The notes below the pieces were generated by a model, which worked only from the letters and a program-made list of their open reading frames with translations, searched no databases and was not told where the DNA came from. The translations under genes and the position numbers were made by a program. From an uncultured Flavobacteriales bacterium (lineage in GTDB: Bacteria > Bacteroidota > Bacteroidia > Flavobacteriales > JBLHRE01), in contig CAKZPI010000036.1 of assembly GCA_937139155.1 (NCBI GenBank), positions 62,001 to 126,000 on the forward strand: a DNA stretch of 64,000 bases, in the 5' to 3' direction. Shown one piece after another: positions 9,343-18,543 of the stretch; within the stretch, counting starts at the first letter, position 1, and every line of letters starts with the position of its first letter.

Positions 9343-9453
9343 TCGATAGCCGTTTTCAACCTGGGGCCAAAAATAGGAATATTATGCGTTTTACCATCCT
9401 GAAACCCCCTTGTTTTATTAGGCATTCCCTTTCTGTTCTTCCACAATTTTGGC

Positions 9454-9461
9454 TACTTTTG
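9454..9461 (+). promoter_or_regulatory. Probable -7 element of the etfBA promoter
   Basis: TACTTTTG matches the Bacteroidota TAnnTTTG -7 consensus 31 bp before the etfB start. No clear TTTG -33 element is present at the normal distance. Confidence 0.45.
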
Positions 9462-9492
9462 CCTCCCTCTGTTAACGATTTAAGGGAAATAC

Positions 9493-10245
9493 ATGCCTAT
9501 GAAAATACTGGTTTGTATCAGTCATGTACCTGATACCACTTCAAAAATCAACTTTACTTCAGATCATTCTGCCTTCGATTCCAATGGAATTCAGTTTGTT
9601 ATCAACCCGAATGATGAATTCGGCTTGACCAAGGCGGTTCAACTTAAAGAAGCTCAAGGCGGAAGCATTACGGTTTTGACCGTTGGTGATGCCTCTACCG
9701 AGCCCACCTTAAGAAAGGCCCTTGCCATTGGTGCAGACGAAGCCATTCGGGTAAATGCTGAAGCAAAAGACTCCTTCCAGGTTGCTGCAGAAATTGCAGA
9801 TGTTGTTAAAAACGGCGACTACAACCTCATCATTTGCGGTAAGGAATCCATTGATTACAATGGTCAAGCTGTACCTACCATGGTGGCCGCAATTTGCAAC
9901 CTTCCTATTGTAAACGCTTGCATGGGCTTAAACCTTGACGGTGAAGAAGCTACCATGATTCGTGAAATTGAAGGTGGAAAGGAAACTGTAAAAGCCAGCC
10001 TACCGGTGGTTCTTGGTGGACAAAAAGGCTTGGTAGAAGAAAATGAACTTCGCATTCCTAATATGCGCGGTATCATGTCTGCCCGCACCAAACCTCTACA
10101 GGTTAAGGAACCCATTGGAGCAGCTCCTAAATCTTCTCATACCCATTTTGAGAAGCCTCCTGCTAAAGCCGATGTGAAATTGGTTGAAGCTGGTCAGGAA
10201 AAAGAGCTGGTTCAGTTGCTTCACACCGAAGCCAAAGTGATTTAA
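9493..10245 (+). CDS. etfB: Electron transfer flavoprotein beta subunit
   Basis: 250 residues. With EtfA it forms the ETF heterodimer that accepts electrons from acyl-CoA and other dehydrogenases; the beta chain holds the AMP site. Visible: KILVCISHVPDT at the N-terminus, FVINPNDEFGLTKAVQLKE, and the ADP/AMP-binding region IICGKESIDYNGQAVP, followed by the conserved PNMRGIMSARTKPL tail that packs against EtfA. Two Met codons (9493 and 9499) are equally plausible starts. It lies 21 bp before etfA on the same strand. Confidence 0.95.
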   Translation: MPMKILVCISHVPDTTSKINFTSDHSAFDSNGIQFVINPNDEFGLTKAVQLKEAQGGSITVLTVGDASTEPTLRKALAIGADEAIRVNAEAKDSFQVAAEIADVVKNGDYNLIICGKESIDYNGQAVPTMVAAICNLPIVNACMGLNLDGEEATMIREIEGGKETVKASLPVVLGGQKGLVEENELRIPNMRGIMSARTKPLQVKEPIGAAPKSSHTHFEKPPAKADVKLVEAGQEKELVQLLHTEAKVI

Positions 10246-10266
10246 TAATTTGATTGAATTAAAAAT

Positions 10267-11217
10267 ATGTCTGTTTTAGTATTTGCAGAAAACTGGGACG
10301 GTAAGTTTAAAAATCCAAGTTTTGAAGCCGTAAGCTACGGGAAAGCTGTAGCAGATAAGGCCGGAACGGATTTGATTGCCGTAACCTTTGGAAACCTTGA
10401 AGACGATGCTTCTGTCTTGGGTAAATATGGAGCCAATAAAGTGGTTCATGTTTCGGATGCAGGAGCCTTTGATGCCCACCTCTACGGAAATTCCTTGAAA
10501 GATCTTGCCAATGGCCTTTCCGCAAAGGTTGTGGTGGTTTCTCAAAGCAATAATGGAAAAATGCTTAGCTCCTTTCTAGCCGTAGCTTGGGAGGCCGGTA
10601 TGATTTCCAATGTGGTTGAGGCCCCTGAATCTGTGGCTCCTATCAAGGTTAAAAAGAAAGTTTTTTCTAGCAAGGGTATTGCCACGGTTGAGTCTTCTGA
10701 AGAACGCGTCGTATTAGCTCTTGCTTCCAATTCATTCGGGGCTCATGAAGCCGCAACCGATGCTGCTGTTGAGTCTGGATCAACCTCTGGTGAAGCCAAA
10801 ACTCAATCGGTAGAAGTTGATAGAGCTACTGGGCAAATCACCCTTTCTGAGGCGGAAGTAGTTGTTTCAGCAGGACGTGGTTTGAAAGGCCCTGAGAACT
10901 GGGGCATGGTTGAAGAACTTGCCGGATTACTCGGCGCAGCCACCGCTTGCTCTAAGCCTGTTTCTGACGTAGGTTGGAGACCTCATACTGAACACGTTGG
11001 GCAAACTGGAAAAGCCATTGCGCCAAACCTTTACATTGCTATTGGAATTTCAGGTGCTATTCAGCATTTGGCCGGAGTTAGCTCTTCAAAGGTGATTGTA
11101 GTGGTCAATTCGGATCCGGAAGCACCCTTCTTTAAAGCGGCCGATTATGGAATCGTTGGAGATGCATTTGATGTGGTTCCAAGATTGATTGAGGCCGTGA
11201 AAGAACTGAAAGGCTAA
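10267..11217 (+). CDS. etfA: Electron transfer flavoprotein alpha subunit
   Basis: 316 residues, standard length. The C-terminal FAD-binding domain is clear: VVSAGRGLKGPENWGMVEEL (about 200-219), RPHTEHVGQTGKAIAPNLYI and IAIGISGAIQHLAG, then VVVNSDPEAPFF and the closing DYGIVGDAFDVVPRL. The N-terminal domain pairs with EtfB. Together they pass electrons from beta-oxidation and amino-acid dehydrogenases to the quinone pool through ETF-quinone oxidoreductase, which is not in the window. The next gene starts 5 bp after its stop, so the operon continues. Confidence 0.95.
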   Translation: MSVLVFAENWDGKFKNPSFEAVSYGKAVADKAGTDLIAVTFGNLEDDASVLGKYGANKVVHVSDAGAFDAHLYGNSLKDLANGLSAKVVVVSQSNNGKMLSSFLAVAWEAGMISNVVEAPESVAPIKVKKKVFSSKGIATVESSEERVVLALASNSFGAHEAATDAAVESGSTSGEAKTQSVEVDRATGQITLSEAEVVVSAGRGLKGPENWGMVEELAGLLGAATACSKPVSDVGWRPHTEHVGQTGKAIAPNLYIAIGISGAIQHLAGVSSSKVIVVVNSDPEAPFFKAADYGIVGDAFDVVPRLIEAVKELKG

Positions 11218-11221
11218 ATGC

Positions 11222-11848
11222 ATGGAAAGGGTTAAGCTTAGCATCACAGGGCTTTCTTATAGCCAAACGCAATCAGGAGCTTATGCCCTGGTTTTATCTG
11301 AGCTTGACGGCCAAAGAAGACTGCCCATCATCATAGGAGGTGCAGAAGCTCAAAGCATTGCAATTGCCCTTGAAAAAGATGTGGTTCCACCCAGACCCCT
11401 AACCCATGACCTTTTTAAATCATTTGCAGATACGTATGGAATCACCGTTATGGAAGTTGTGATTCACACCCTCGAAGACGGTGTATTCCATGCGCATCTT
11501 GTTTGTGCCAAAGATGGCGTAGAAAGCGTACTTGATACCCGTACCTCAGATGCCATTGCCCTAGCCATCCGTTTTGGCTGCCCCATTTTCACCTATGAGC
11601 ACATTCTTCAAAAAGCGGGGATTATTCTCGAAGAGGATGATGAAGAAAAGAAAGAAAAAGAAAAACTGAGAACTCCGAGCAATCCTGAGCCCGAAGTTTC
11701 GGAGTCTCCATCCGAACCTAAAAATCCTTTTTCCAGATATTCTTCTAAGACCCTTGAAAACATGCTTAAGAAAGCAGTTGGCGACGAAGATTATGAAAAG
11801 GCCGCTCGAATTCGAGATGAACTTGACCGAAGGGAAGAAAAAAAATGA
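11222..11848 (+). CDS. Bifunctional nuclease (DUF151) with C-terminal UVR motif
   Basis: 208 residues. Residues about 1-135 form the DUF151 (BFN) domain, recognised by LPIIIGGAEAQSIAIALE and SDAIALAIRFGCPIF; the family is described as having DNase/RNase activity. A Lys/Glu-rich linker leads to a UvrB/UvrC motif at the end (LENMLKKAVGDEDYEKAARI). The DUF151 plus UVR architecture is usual in Bacteroidota and suggests a nucleic-acid partner, but the cellular role is not defined. It is in the etf transcript; its stop overlaps the following lipoprotein start by 4 bp. Confidence 0.85.
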   Translation: MERVKLSITGLSYSQTQSGAYALVLSELDGQRRLPIIIGGAEAQSIAIALEKDVVPPRPLTHDLFKSFADTYGITVMEVVIHTLEDGVFHAHLVCAKDGVESVLDTRTSDAIALAIRFGCPIFTYEHILQKAGIILEEDDEEKKEKEKLRTPSNPEPEVSESPSEPKNPFSRYSSKTLENMLKKAVGDEDYEKAARIRDELDRREEKK

Positions 11849-12192
11849 AACTCCAATTTTACATCCCTTTATCTCTTTTATTTATTGCCTGCTCTCCCAG
11901 CCTTGATGGAAGGTATTGCTTTGACCAAATTGACGATGGCAAAGGAAACATCCTTAAAGAAACACAAGCATCTGACCCCTTCCTTCTAAAGGCAGATGGA
12001 AGCTTCCATTACTCTATTGAAAGCCTTGGCCTAACCGCAAAGGGCACCTACATTCGAAAAGGAGATAGCCTCATTTTCACCTATGCCCAACCCTCCGACA
12101 CCATTCGAGGCTACCAAATTGATTCTCTGAGCCATAAGCGCCTGGTTCTATCTGAAGGAGGGGTTAAATATCGGTTCAATTCCTGTGAATAA
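11845..12192 (+). CDS. Small lipoprotein, lipocalin-like
   Basis: 115 residues. A short lipoprotein signal ends at LFIAC (Cys16), predicting lipid anchoring. The mature part is a run of short beta strands (GSFHYSI, GTYIRKGDSLIFTY, RLVLSEGGVKYRF) typical of the lipocalin-like fold seen in many small Bacteroidota lipoproteins. Start overlaps the nuclease stop (ATGA). Ligand and role are unknown. Confidence 0.65.
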   Translation: MKLQFYIPLSLLFIACSPSLDGRYCFDQIDDGKGNILKETQASDPFLLKADGSFHYSIESLGLTAKGTYIRKGDSLIFTYAQPSDTIRGYQIDSLSHKRLVLSEGGVKYRFNSCE

Positions 12193-12285
12193 AGCTTAGG
12201 GCTTTTTCCAGTTTTCACCCAAGTTTTTTCCGAAATTTGAAGACTCTTTGACACCGATGTACTCCATCCTTAATTAAATCATTTC

Positions 12286-13080
12286 ATGCAGCAATACCTC
12301 GATCTTATGCAGAAGGTCCTAGATGAAGGACTTGAAAAATCTGACCGTACGGGTACTGGAACCCGGTCTATTTTTGGACATCAAATGCGCTTTGATTTGA
12401 GTGAGGGATTCCCTTGCATCACCACCAAAAAACTCCACTTACGGTCAATAATTCATGAACTTCTTTGGTTTCTTCAAGGAGAAACGAACATTAAGTACCT
12501 GAAGGAAAACAAGGTTCGAATTTGGGATGAATGGGCCGATGATGAAGGGAATTTAGGTCCGGTTTACGGGCATCAATGGAGGTCTTGGCCGGGAAGAGAT
12601 GGCGAAACAATAGACCAAATTTCCCGGGTGGTGGAAATGATTAAAACCAATCCTGACTCTAGAAGGTTGATTGTTTCTGCCTGGAATGTTGCTGATATAG
12701 AGCACATGGCACTTCCGCCTTGTCATACCTTCTTTCAATTTTATGTTGGCAACGGAAAACTTAGCTGCCAACTCTATCAAAGATCAGCTGATATTTTTCT
12801 TGGCGTGCCTTTTAATATTGCCTCCTATGCCCTGCTCACCATGATGGTTGCTCAGGTTGCTGGTTTAGAACCAGGTGATTTTGTACATACTTTTGGAGAT
12901 GCTCACCTTTATTCAAACCACCTTGACCAGGCCAGGGAGCAATTAAAACGAGACCCTCGTCCGCTGCCAACCCTGAAAATTAATCCGGATGTAAAAGACA
13001 TTTTCGGGTTCAAATACGAAGATTTCGAATTGATCAATTACGATCCTCACCCACATATTAAAGCTGAAGTTGCCGTTTAA
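12286..13080 (+). CDS. thyA: Thymidylate synthase
   Basis: 264 residues, exactly the length of the E. coli enzyme. Methylates dUMP to dTMP with methylene-tetrahydrofolate as donor. Visible: [38 protein letters not shown], the nucleophile Cys146 in [35 protein letters not shown], and [11 protein letters not shown]. All catalytic positions are intact. One base after its stop the folA start begins, linking synthesis of dTMP to regeneration of the dihydrofolate it produces. Confidence 0.97.
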   Translation: MQQYLDLMQKVLDEGLEKSDRTGTGTRSIFGHQMRFDLSEGFPCITTKKLHLRSIIHELLWFLQGETNIKYLKENKVRIWDEWADDEGNLGPVYGHQWRSWPGRDGETIDQISRVVEMIKTNPDSRRLIVSAWNVADIEHMALPPCHTFFQFYVGNGKLSCQLYQRSADIFLGVPFNIASYALLTMMVAQVAGLEPGDFVHTFGDAHLYSNHLDQAREQLKRDPRPLPTLKINPDVKDIFGFKYEDFELINYDPHPHIKAEVAV

Positions 13081-13081
13081 G

Positions 13082-13570
13082 ATGAAATTGACCCTGATAG
13101 CTGCCATGGACCCCAATCGAGTGATTGGAAAAGACAATGATTTGATTTGGCATTTCCCAAAAGATCTCAAGCATTTTAAAACCAAGACTAGCGGGCATTC
13201 CATTGTCATGGGAAGGAAAACCTACGAAAGTGTAGGCAAGCCATTACCGAAACGCAGAAACATTGTGATTACCCGTCAGAAGGATTATTCAGCCCAGGGA
13301 ATTGAGGTTGTAAACAGCCTTGAAGAAGCTTTGAGCTTAACCAAAGGGGAAGATGAGGTTTATATTGTGGGAGGGGCCGAAGTGTATAAGCTTGCCCTTT
13401 CAAAAGCAGACCGAATGGAACTAACCTTCATCGAGAAGGAGTATGAAGGGGATAGTTTTTTTCCGAATTGGGATGAATCCAATTGGGAAATCACCTCAAC
13501 CGAAAGGCATGAAGCCGATGAAAGCCATGAGGCTCCATTTACCTTCGTTCAGGTAAACCGAATAAAATAA
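13082..13570 (+). CDS. folA: Dihydrofolate reductase
   Basis: 162 residues from the ATG at 13082. Reduces dihydrofolate with NADPH. Visible: LIAAMDPNRVIGKDNDLIWH at the N-terminus with the substrate-contacting acidic residue in the KDLKHFK helix region, SIVMGRKTYESVGKPLPKRR (NADPH phosphate-binding loop) and VYIVGGAEVYKLAL (GG bend). It starts one base after thyA stops. The gene is convergent with clpX with only 4 bp between stops. Confidence 0.96.
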   Translation: MKLTLIAAMDPNRVIGKDNDLIWHFPKDLKHFKTKTSGHSIVMGRKTYESVGKPLPKRRNIVITRQKDYSAQGIEVVNSLEEALSLTKGEDEVYIVGGAEVYKLALSKADRMELTFIEKEYEGDSFFPNWDESNWEITSTERHEADESHEAPFTFVQVNRIK

Positions 13571-13574
13571 AAGC

Positions 13575-14816
13575 TTAGGATACCGCTTTAAGGGTATTGA
13601 TTATAGCGTCGTTTAAGTGAGACTTGGCATATTCAAGGTTTACCTCAAACTTCTTCGCCGACTTGTCTTGAGAGGGTAGTTCATACATGGCATCGGTTAG
13701 AATGGCCTCGCAAATGCTTCTGAGTCCGCGAGCCCCTAACTTATGACTTAAGGCCTTCTCAACCACAAAATCCAAAACTTCCTCCTTAATTTCTAGCTCA
13801 ATATTGTCCATTTCAAACAGCTTTTTGTACTGCTTAATAATGGCATTTTTAGGCTCGGTAAGAATTCGTTTTAACGCTTTCCCGTCAAGGGGATTCAAAT
13901 AGGTAAGAACCGGCATTCTACCAATCAATTCAGGAATCAACCCGAAATCTTTAAGGTCAGACGGTGCTACATATTTGAGCATATTGTCTTTATCGATTCG
14001 GTTCTTTTTGCCTGCAGAATAACCAATGGCTTGGGTATTGAGTCTACGGGCAATATGACGTTCAATTCCGTCAAAGGCACCTCCTGCGATGAATAAAATA
14101 TTGGCCGTGTTGATTTTCACAAAACGCTGGTCGGGGTGTTTTCTTCCCCCTTCTGGTGGAACATTCACTACGGCGCCTTCCAAAAGTTTAAGCATGGCCT
14201 GTTGCACCCCTTCCCCAGAAACATCACGGGTAATGCTGGGGTTGTCAGACTTGCGGGCAATTTTATCAATTTCATCAATGAAAACGATGCCCCTTTCGGC
14301 AGCTTCCACGTTGTAGTCGGCTGCTTGGTACAGTCTAGAAAGAATGCTTTCAACATCTTCCCCCACATAACCAGCCTCGGTAAGAATGGTAGCATCTACA
14401 ATGGTGAAAGGAACGTCTAGCATTCTAGCAATGGTTCGTGCCAGCAAGGTTTTACCGGTTCCGGTTCTACCTACTAGCACGATATTGCTTTTTTCAATTT
14501 CTACGTCGTCGGCTTTGGCTGGCTGAGTAAGCCTTTTATAGTGGTTATAAACCGCCACCGAGAGAATTTTCTTTGCATCATCTTGATCGATTACATACTC
14601 ATCCAAGAAAGATTTAATTTCCTTGGGCTTTCTGAGTTTAACCGCGCTATGAAGCTCAGATTTCTTTTTTTGGCTTTGTTCCTCTTGAACAATTTCAGAG
14701 GCTTGGGTAATGCAATAATCGCAGATATGGCCGTGAGCTCCGGCAATTAAAACATTGACTTCACTTTTTCCCCTTCCGCAAAAAGAACAAAATTGTTCTT
14801 GTTTTTCTTCTGCCAT
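13575..14816 (-). CDS. clpX: ATP-dependent Clp protease ATP-binding subunit ClpX
   Basis: 413 residues. AAA+ unfoldase that feeds ClpP. The N-terminal zinc domain has [10 protein letters not shown] and HICDYC (two CxxC pairs). Walker A is [11 protein letters not shown], Walker B is [11 protein letters not shown], the GYVG pore loop is in [13 protein letters not shown], and the [17 protein letters not shown] segment and C-terminal IGF-type region [12 protein letters not shown] are present. It follows clpP by 23 bp in the order tig-clpP-clpX, the classic cluster. It is tail to tail with folA and no terminator is visible there. Confidence 0.97.
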   Translation of the reverse strand: MAEEKQEQFCSFCGRGKSEVNVLIAGAHGHICDYCITQASEIVQEEQSQKKKSELHSAVKLRKPKEIKSFLDEYVIDQDDAKKILSVAVYNHYKRLTQPAKADDVEIEKSNIVLVGRTGTGKTLLARTIARMLDVPFTIVDATILTEAGYVGEDVESILSRLYQAADYNVEAAERGIVFIDEIDKIARKSDNPSITRDVSGEGVQQAMLKLLEGAVVNVPPEGGRKHPDQRFVKINTANILFIAGGAFDGIERHIARRLNTQAIGYSAGKKNRIDKDNMLKYVAPSDLKDFGLIPELIGRMPVLTYLNPLDGKALKRILTEPKNAIIKQYKKLFEMDNIELEIKEEVLDFVVEKALSHKLGARGLRSICEAILTDAMYELPSQDKSAKKFEVNLEYAKSHLNDAIINTLKAVS

Positions 14817-14839
14817 ACCTACAATTTACAAAATTCGGA

Positions 14840-15526
14840 TTACTTAGACTCTTCTTTCTTGCTGGAAAGAACTTCATCTACCATTCCATACGCTAAAGCC
14901 TCATCAGCTTTCATCCAATAATCACGGTCAGAATCTTTATCTACTTTATCAAAAGGTTGACCTGAATGATTGGCAATAATCTGGTATAATTCCTTTTTCA
15001 GTTTCAGGATTTCCCTTGCTGTAATTTCAATATCAGACGCCTGACCTTGAGCTCCGCCAAGAGGTTGATGAATCATTACCCTTGAATGCTCCAGGGCTGA
15101 TCTTTTACCTTTTTGACCTGCACACAATAGAACCGCACCCATAGAGGCGGCCATACCTGTACAAATGGTTGCCACATCTGCTGAGATATACTGCATGGTA
15201 TCGTAAATACCTAAGCCTGCATATACAGAACCCCCTGGAGAGTTGATATAGATTTGGATATCTTTTCCAGCGTCAGCTGACTCTAAAAACAACAACTGAG
15301 CCTGGATGATATTGGCTACATAGTCATTAATAGGAACCCCCAAGAAGATAATACGGTCCATCATCAACCTTGAAAAAACATCCATTGAAGCCACGTTCAT
15401 TTGACGTTCTTCAATAATGGTAGGCGAGATGTAGTTATTATATACTGAGGTATAAGAGTCTAGGCTTGTTGAGGAGATTCCTCTATCCTTAACTGCGTAC
15501 TTTCTAAATTCTTTCGGATCAAACAT
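14840..15526 (-). CDS. clpP: ATP-dependent Clp protease proteolytic subunit ClpP
   Basis: 228 residues. Serine protease of the Clp ring. The triad is recognisable: Ser in [18 protein letters not shown], His in [10 protein letters not shown], and Asp in [34 protein letters not shown] is the oxyanion region. The N-terminus is about 25-30 residues longer than in E. coli, perhaps a propeptide. Located between tig and clpX on the minus strand, 15 bp after tig. Confidence 0.96.
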   Translation of the reverse strand: MFDPKEFRKYAVKDRGISSTSLDSYTSVYNNYISPTIIEERQMNVASMDVFSRLMMDRIIFLGVPINDYVANIIQAQLLFLESADAGKDIQIYINSPGGSVYAGLGIYDTMQYISADVATICTGMAASMGAVLLCAGQKGKRSALEHSRVMIHQPLGGAQGQASDIEITAREILKLKKELYQIIANHSGQPFDKVDKDSDRDYWMKADEALAYGMVDEVLSSKKEESK

Positions 15527-15541
15527 ATGGTTTACTTAAAA

Positions 15542-16888
15542 TTAGCTGGAGGCCAATTTAAGAAAATCGTCCCACGAGGTCTCCTTTTCTTTAAGTTTAA
15601 AGGTAGACTTAAAATGATTCATGATTTTGGCGTTAACCAACTGTTCTTGAACCCGTCTTGCCTCTTCTTGATTTGAAAGCACCCGGCTTACGATATCGTC
15701 CATTTCCTTTCCTTCTGGGGCAGGTTGTCCGTATTGAGCAAAATTAGAACCAATGATTTTCTTGGTTTCCTCTTTCATGTCTTCTTCGGTCACCTCAAGG
15801 TCATTGTCTTCCATAACCTGGCTTTCAATTAACTGCCAGCGAAGGGTTTTCTCATACTGCTCGTAGTCTTTTTCAATTTCTTCGGCAGTAATGGGCTTTT
15901 CACCGGAAGTCTGAAGCCATTTTTTCAAGAACTCATGAGGCATGTCAAACTTGGTCTTTTCAATCAAATAATCAACGGCATCGTTGAAAAACTTGCGATC
16001 GGACTCTTGCACAAAATGAGTTTCAATTTCCTCGGCAATTCGGTTGCGGAAAGCTTCTTCTGAGTCAACAGCACCTTCCCCGTATACCTTGTCAAAAAGC
16101 TCTTGGTTAAGTTCTGCAGGAATCAGGCGGGTGATTTTTTCAATGGTAAACTTGAAATCACCGGTGATCATCTCCAATTGCTCCTTATCAATATTGAGCA
16201 TGGATGCAATGTCGGTCATATTCTCAAAGCTATCCTTCACATTGAAGCTAAGGGTATCCCCTTTTTTAGCTGAAAGGAAATCGTTTTTGGTCTCCTCCTT
16301 GGTAATAAGATCTACGGCCACTGAGGCTTGGTGTTGAATTCCGCCTTCTAGCTCATTTCCTTCCGCGTCAAGCTGAACAAAGGACCCGAAACAAAGGTCA
16401 GTTTCCTTCACATCTTCAGCCTCTTCCATCTTTCCGTACCGCTTTGCATAATCTTCAACAGAGCGATTAATCATTTCATCAGAAGCCTTGATTTTATAAT
16501 AGGGCAGGCTATTTCTACCTGAGATTTTCACCTCAATATCCGGACGCAAACCAAGTTCGTATTCAAATTCGAATCCTTCCTCCTCGGTTTCCCAATTGAT
16601 TTCTGTATCAACAGGAATTGGAGAACCCAGAATGCTAAGTTTTTCGCCTAGGATGTACTTATAAACTTCGTCTTGTAAGACCTTGTTTACTTCTTCAACC
16701 AATACGGCTTTCCCGTACATTTTTTTCACCATTCCGGCGGGCACCTTACCTTTACGGAAACCAGGAATATTGGCCTGTTTTCTGTATTGCTTCAAAGTTT
16801 GGTCAACCTTCTCCTTATAATCGGCAGGCTCTACCTTCACTTTAAGCTTTGCATTTAAATCGTCAACTTGTTCTTTTACAATGTCCAT
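15542..16888 (-). CDS. tig: Trigger factor (ribosome-associated chaperone)
   Basis: 448 residues. Binds the ribosome exit tunnel and shields nascent chains. The ribosome-docking signature ANIPGFRKGKVPAGMVKKMY is clear near residue 45. The middle part where the FKBP-like peptidyl-prolyl isomerase domain normally lies is poorly conserved (VKETDLCFGSFVQLDAEG), as in other Bacteroidota trigger factors, so isomerase activity is uncertain. The C-terminal chaperone arms are alpha-helical and acidic. First gene of tig-clpP-clpX. Confidence 0.93.
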   Translation of the reverse strand: MDIVKEQVDDLNAKLKVKVEPADYKEKVDQTLKQYRKQANIPGFRKGKVPAGMVKKMYGKAVLVEEVNKVLQDEVYKYILGEKLSILGSPIPVDTEINWETEEEGFEFEYELGLRPDIEVKISGRNSLPYYKIKASDEMINRSVEDYAKRYGKMEEAEDVKETDLCFGSFVQLDAEGNELEGGIQHQASVAVDLITKEETKNDFLSAKKGDTLSFNVKDSFENMTDIASMLNIDKEQLEMITGDFKFTIEKITRLIPAELNQELFDKVYGEGAVDSEEAFRNRIAEEIETHFVQESDRKFFNDAVDYLIEKTKFDMPHEFLKKWLQTSGEKPITAEEIEKDYEQYEKTLRWQLIESQVMEDNDLEVTEEDMKEETKKIIGSNFAQYGQPAPEGKEMDDIVSRVLSNQEEARRVQEQLVNAKIMNHFKSTFKLKEKETSWDDFLKLASS

Positions 16889-16919
16889 GGTCTAAATTTT
16901 ACTCCCTCAAAAAGGGGTG

Positions 16920-16927
16920 CAAAGGTA
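16920..16927 (-). promoter_or_regulatory. Probable -7 element for tig-clpP-clpX
   Basis: The minus strand reads TACCTTTG, matching TAnnTTTG, 31 bp before the tig start. The -33 region is only weakly matched. Confidence 0.42.
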
Positions 16928-17045
16928 TGTAATTCTTTGGATTAAAACAGGAAGAAGCAAGGCTGACTTTCTTGGGTGCCATAAGATGATAATGGCATTG
17001 TTTAGCTTAGGATGTGAACCTGGGAAGTATGAAAATGCTTAAACG

Positions 17046-17080
17046 AAAAACGGCAGCCCTCGTTTGAAAGCTGCCGTTGT
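17046..17080 (-). terminator. Rho-independent terminator of tRNA-Leu
   Basis: CGGCAGC (17051-17057) and GCTGCCG (17070-17076) form the stem with a 12-base loop; on the minus strand a run of five T follows. It lies 5-39 bases downstream of the tRNA 3' end. Confidence 0.8.
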
Positions 17081-17084
17081 TTTG

Positions 17085-17166
17085 TGCGGGTGAAGGGAGT
17101 CGAACCCCCACGCCTTGCGGCACTAGATCCTAAGTCTAGCGTGTCTACCAGTTCCACCACACCCGC
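17085..17166 (-). tRNA. tRNA-Leu (anticodon TAG)
   Basis: 82 nt. On the minus strand the acceptor arm GCGGGTG pairs with CACCCGC, discriminator A. The anticodon loop is CTTAGGA with a CTAGA/TCTAG stem, giving anticodon TAG at 17130-17132, which reads CUA. A variable arm of class II length (TGCCGCAAGGCG region) and the T-loop GGTTCGACTCC are present. CCA is not encoded. No other tRNA adjoins it. Confidence 0.95.
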
Positions 17167-17176
17167 AACTGGGCGG

Positions 17177-17206
17177 CAAATATACAGGAAAAATCAATTG
17201 TTCAAA
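17177..17206 (-). promoter_or_regulatory. Promoter of tRNA-Leu
   Basis: On the minus strand: TTTG (17203-17206), an 18-base spacer, then TATATTTG (17177-17184). This fits the Bacteroidota -33/-7 pattern, and transcription would begin only a few bases before the mature tRNA. Confidence 0.65.
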
Positions 17207-17234
17207 GCGAAATTTTTACCCCCTTCAATTTTCT

Positions 17235-17242
17235 TACATTTG
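17235..17242 (+). promoter_or_regulatory. Probable -7 element of the flavin reductase operon
   Basis: TACATTTG matches TAnnTTTG 21 bp before the flavin reductase start. No good -33 element. Confidence 0.4.
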
Positions 17243-17263
17243 CCAGCTCAAAAATTGCCCAAT

Positions 17264-18166
17264 ATGCACAGCATTAAACCTTCAGAAGTTGCTACCAAAG
17301 ACCTCCATGGATATTTACTTGGTGGTGTAGGTCCACGACCCATTGCCCTGGCTAGTACCATGGATGAGCACGGAAACCCTAACCTGTCTCCGTTTAGCTT
17401 CTTTAATGTGTTCTCTGCCAACCCTCCGATTGCCATTTTTTCGCCGGCAAGAAGGGTAAGAAACAATACCATTAAGCACACCCTAGAAAACTGCCGGGCA
17501 ACCAAAGAGGTGGTTATAAATGCCGTTTCCTACGATATTGTTGAACAAGTTTCCCTTTCCTCAACAGAATATCCGGCCGGTGTAAATGAGTTCAGAAAGG
17601 CAGGATTGACCCCAATGAAAAGTGAAACCATCCGTCCGCATAGGGTGAAAGAGTCTCCTTTTCATTTAGAATGCCAGGTGAATGATATCATTGAATTGGG
17701 AAACCAAGGTGGTGCCGGAAACCTAATTGTTTGCGAAGTCAAAATGTTGCACGTTTCTGAATCGGTGCTTGACGCGAATGGGAAAATTGACCAAGACAAA
17801 ATTGACTTGGTGGGCCGCTTGGGCGGGAACTGGTACTCAAGAGGATCAGGCGATGCGCTTTTTGAAGTTGCCAAGCCTTTAACCACTATGGGAATTGGGG
17901 TGGATAATATCCCTTCCAGAATCCGAAACTCATACATCCTAACCGGGAATGATTTGGGCAAACTTGGAAATGTTGAGGAAATTCCTGACCTTGAATCCAT
18001 TGAAAATTTCTCGAACCAACCCGAAATTCAACAACTTTTAGACCGATGCAATGATGGGGAAGAACAGCGAGAAGCTCTTCACTCCTACGCAAAGGATCTT
18101 TTAGACCGAGGCTTGGTTCAAGACGCTTGGAAAACCTTATTACTTGATAAATTAAATAGAGCATAA
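17264..18166 (+). CDS. Flavin reductase family protein (FMN-binding)
   Basis: 300 residues from the ATG at 17264; the open frame extends upstream into the tRNA gene but that part cannot be coding. The N-terminal two thirds are a flavin reductase-like FMN-binding split barrel: GPRPIALASTMDEHGNPNLS, SFFNVFSANPPIAIF and the FHLECQVNDIIELG region. The C-terminal 80 residues are helical and probably cap the barrel. Reduces or binds FMN; substrate not predictable. One base separates it from the DUF3127 gene, so they form an operon. Confidence 0.82.
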   Translation: MHSIKPSEVATKDLHGYLLGGVGPRPIALASTMDEHGNPNLSPFSFFNVFSANPPIAIFSPARRVRNNTIKHTLENCRATKEVVINAVSYDIVEQVSLSSTEYPAGVNEFRKAGLTPMKSETIRPHRVKESPFHLECQVNDIIELGNQGGAGNLIVCEVKMLHVSESVLDANGKIDQDKIDLVGRLGGNWYSRGSGDALFEVAKPLTTMGIGVDNIPSRIRNSYILTGNDLGKLGNVEEIPDLESIENFSNQPEIQQLLDRCNDGEEQREALHSYAKDLLDRGLVQDAWKTLLLDKLNRA

Positions 18167-18167
18167 T

Positions 18168-18536
18168 ATGCAGTTTGAAATCGACGGAAAAGTCAAATTA
18201 ATCCATGACAAACAAACCTTCGGGTCTGGATTTGAAAAAAGAGAATTTGTTGTAGTCACCCAAGAAAAATACCCGCAAGAGGTGAAATTTGAATTGACCG
18301 GGGATCGTATTGACATCATTTCTAGCTACGGAGTAGGTGATATGATTAAGGTGAAGTTCAACATTCGTGGTAATGAGTACAACGGAAGACATTTTGTAAA
18401 CCTTAGGGCTTGGGCGGTTGACCCATTGGGCCAAAATAGCGGTGGAAGCCCTCAAGATGGAAATGAGTTCCAAGGGCAAGGTTCAACTCCTCCTCCCGCT
18501 GAAAAAATGCCAGAAAGCGACGATCTACCTTTCTAA
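18168..18536 (+). CDS. DUF3127 domain protein
   Basis: 122 residues. The N-terminal ~85 residues match DUF3127 by pattern (GSGFEKREFVVVTQEKYPQE, then VKFNIRGNEYNGRHFVNLRA); the fold of this family resembles an OB fold like single-stranded DNA-binding proteins, and the Gly/Gln/Pro-rich tail ending in acidic DDLPF is also SSB-like. In SSB such a tail recruits partners. That comparison is inference; no function is established. Confidence 0.75.
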   Translation: MQFEIDGKVKLIHDKQTFGSGFEKREFVVVTQEKYPQEVKFELTGDRIDIISSYGVGDMIKVKFNIRGNEYNGRHFVNLRAWAVDPLGQNSGGSPQDGNEFQGQGSTPPPAEKMPESDDLPF

Positions 18537-18543
18537 GTTTTCA

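Noticed and set aside
13570..13575. Terminator between folA and clpX
   Set aside because: Only 4 bases separate the stops and no hairpin is visible.
17084..17263. Upstream extension of the flavin reductase reading frame
   Set aside because: The stretch lies across the tRNA-Leu gene and its promoter, starts with GTG, and is not conserved-looking; the ATG at 17264 gives the right protein.
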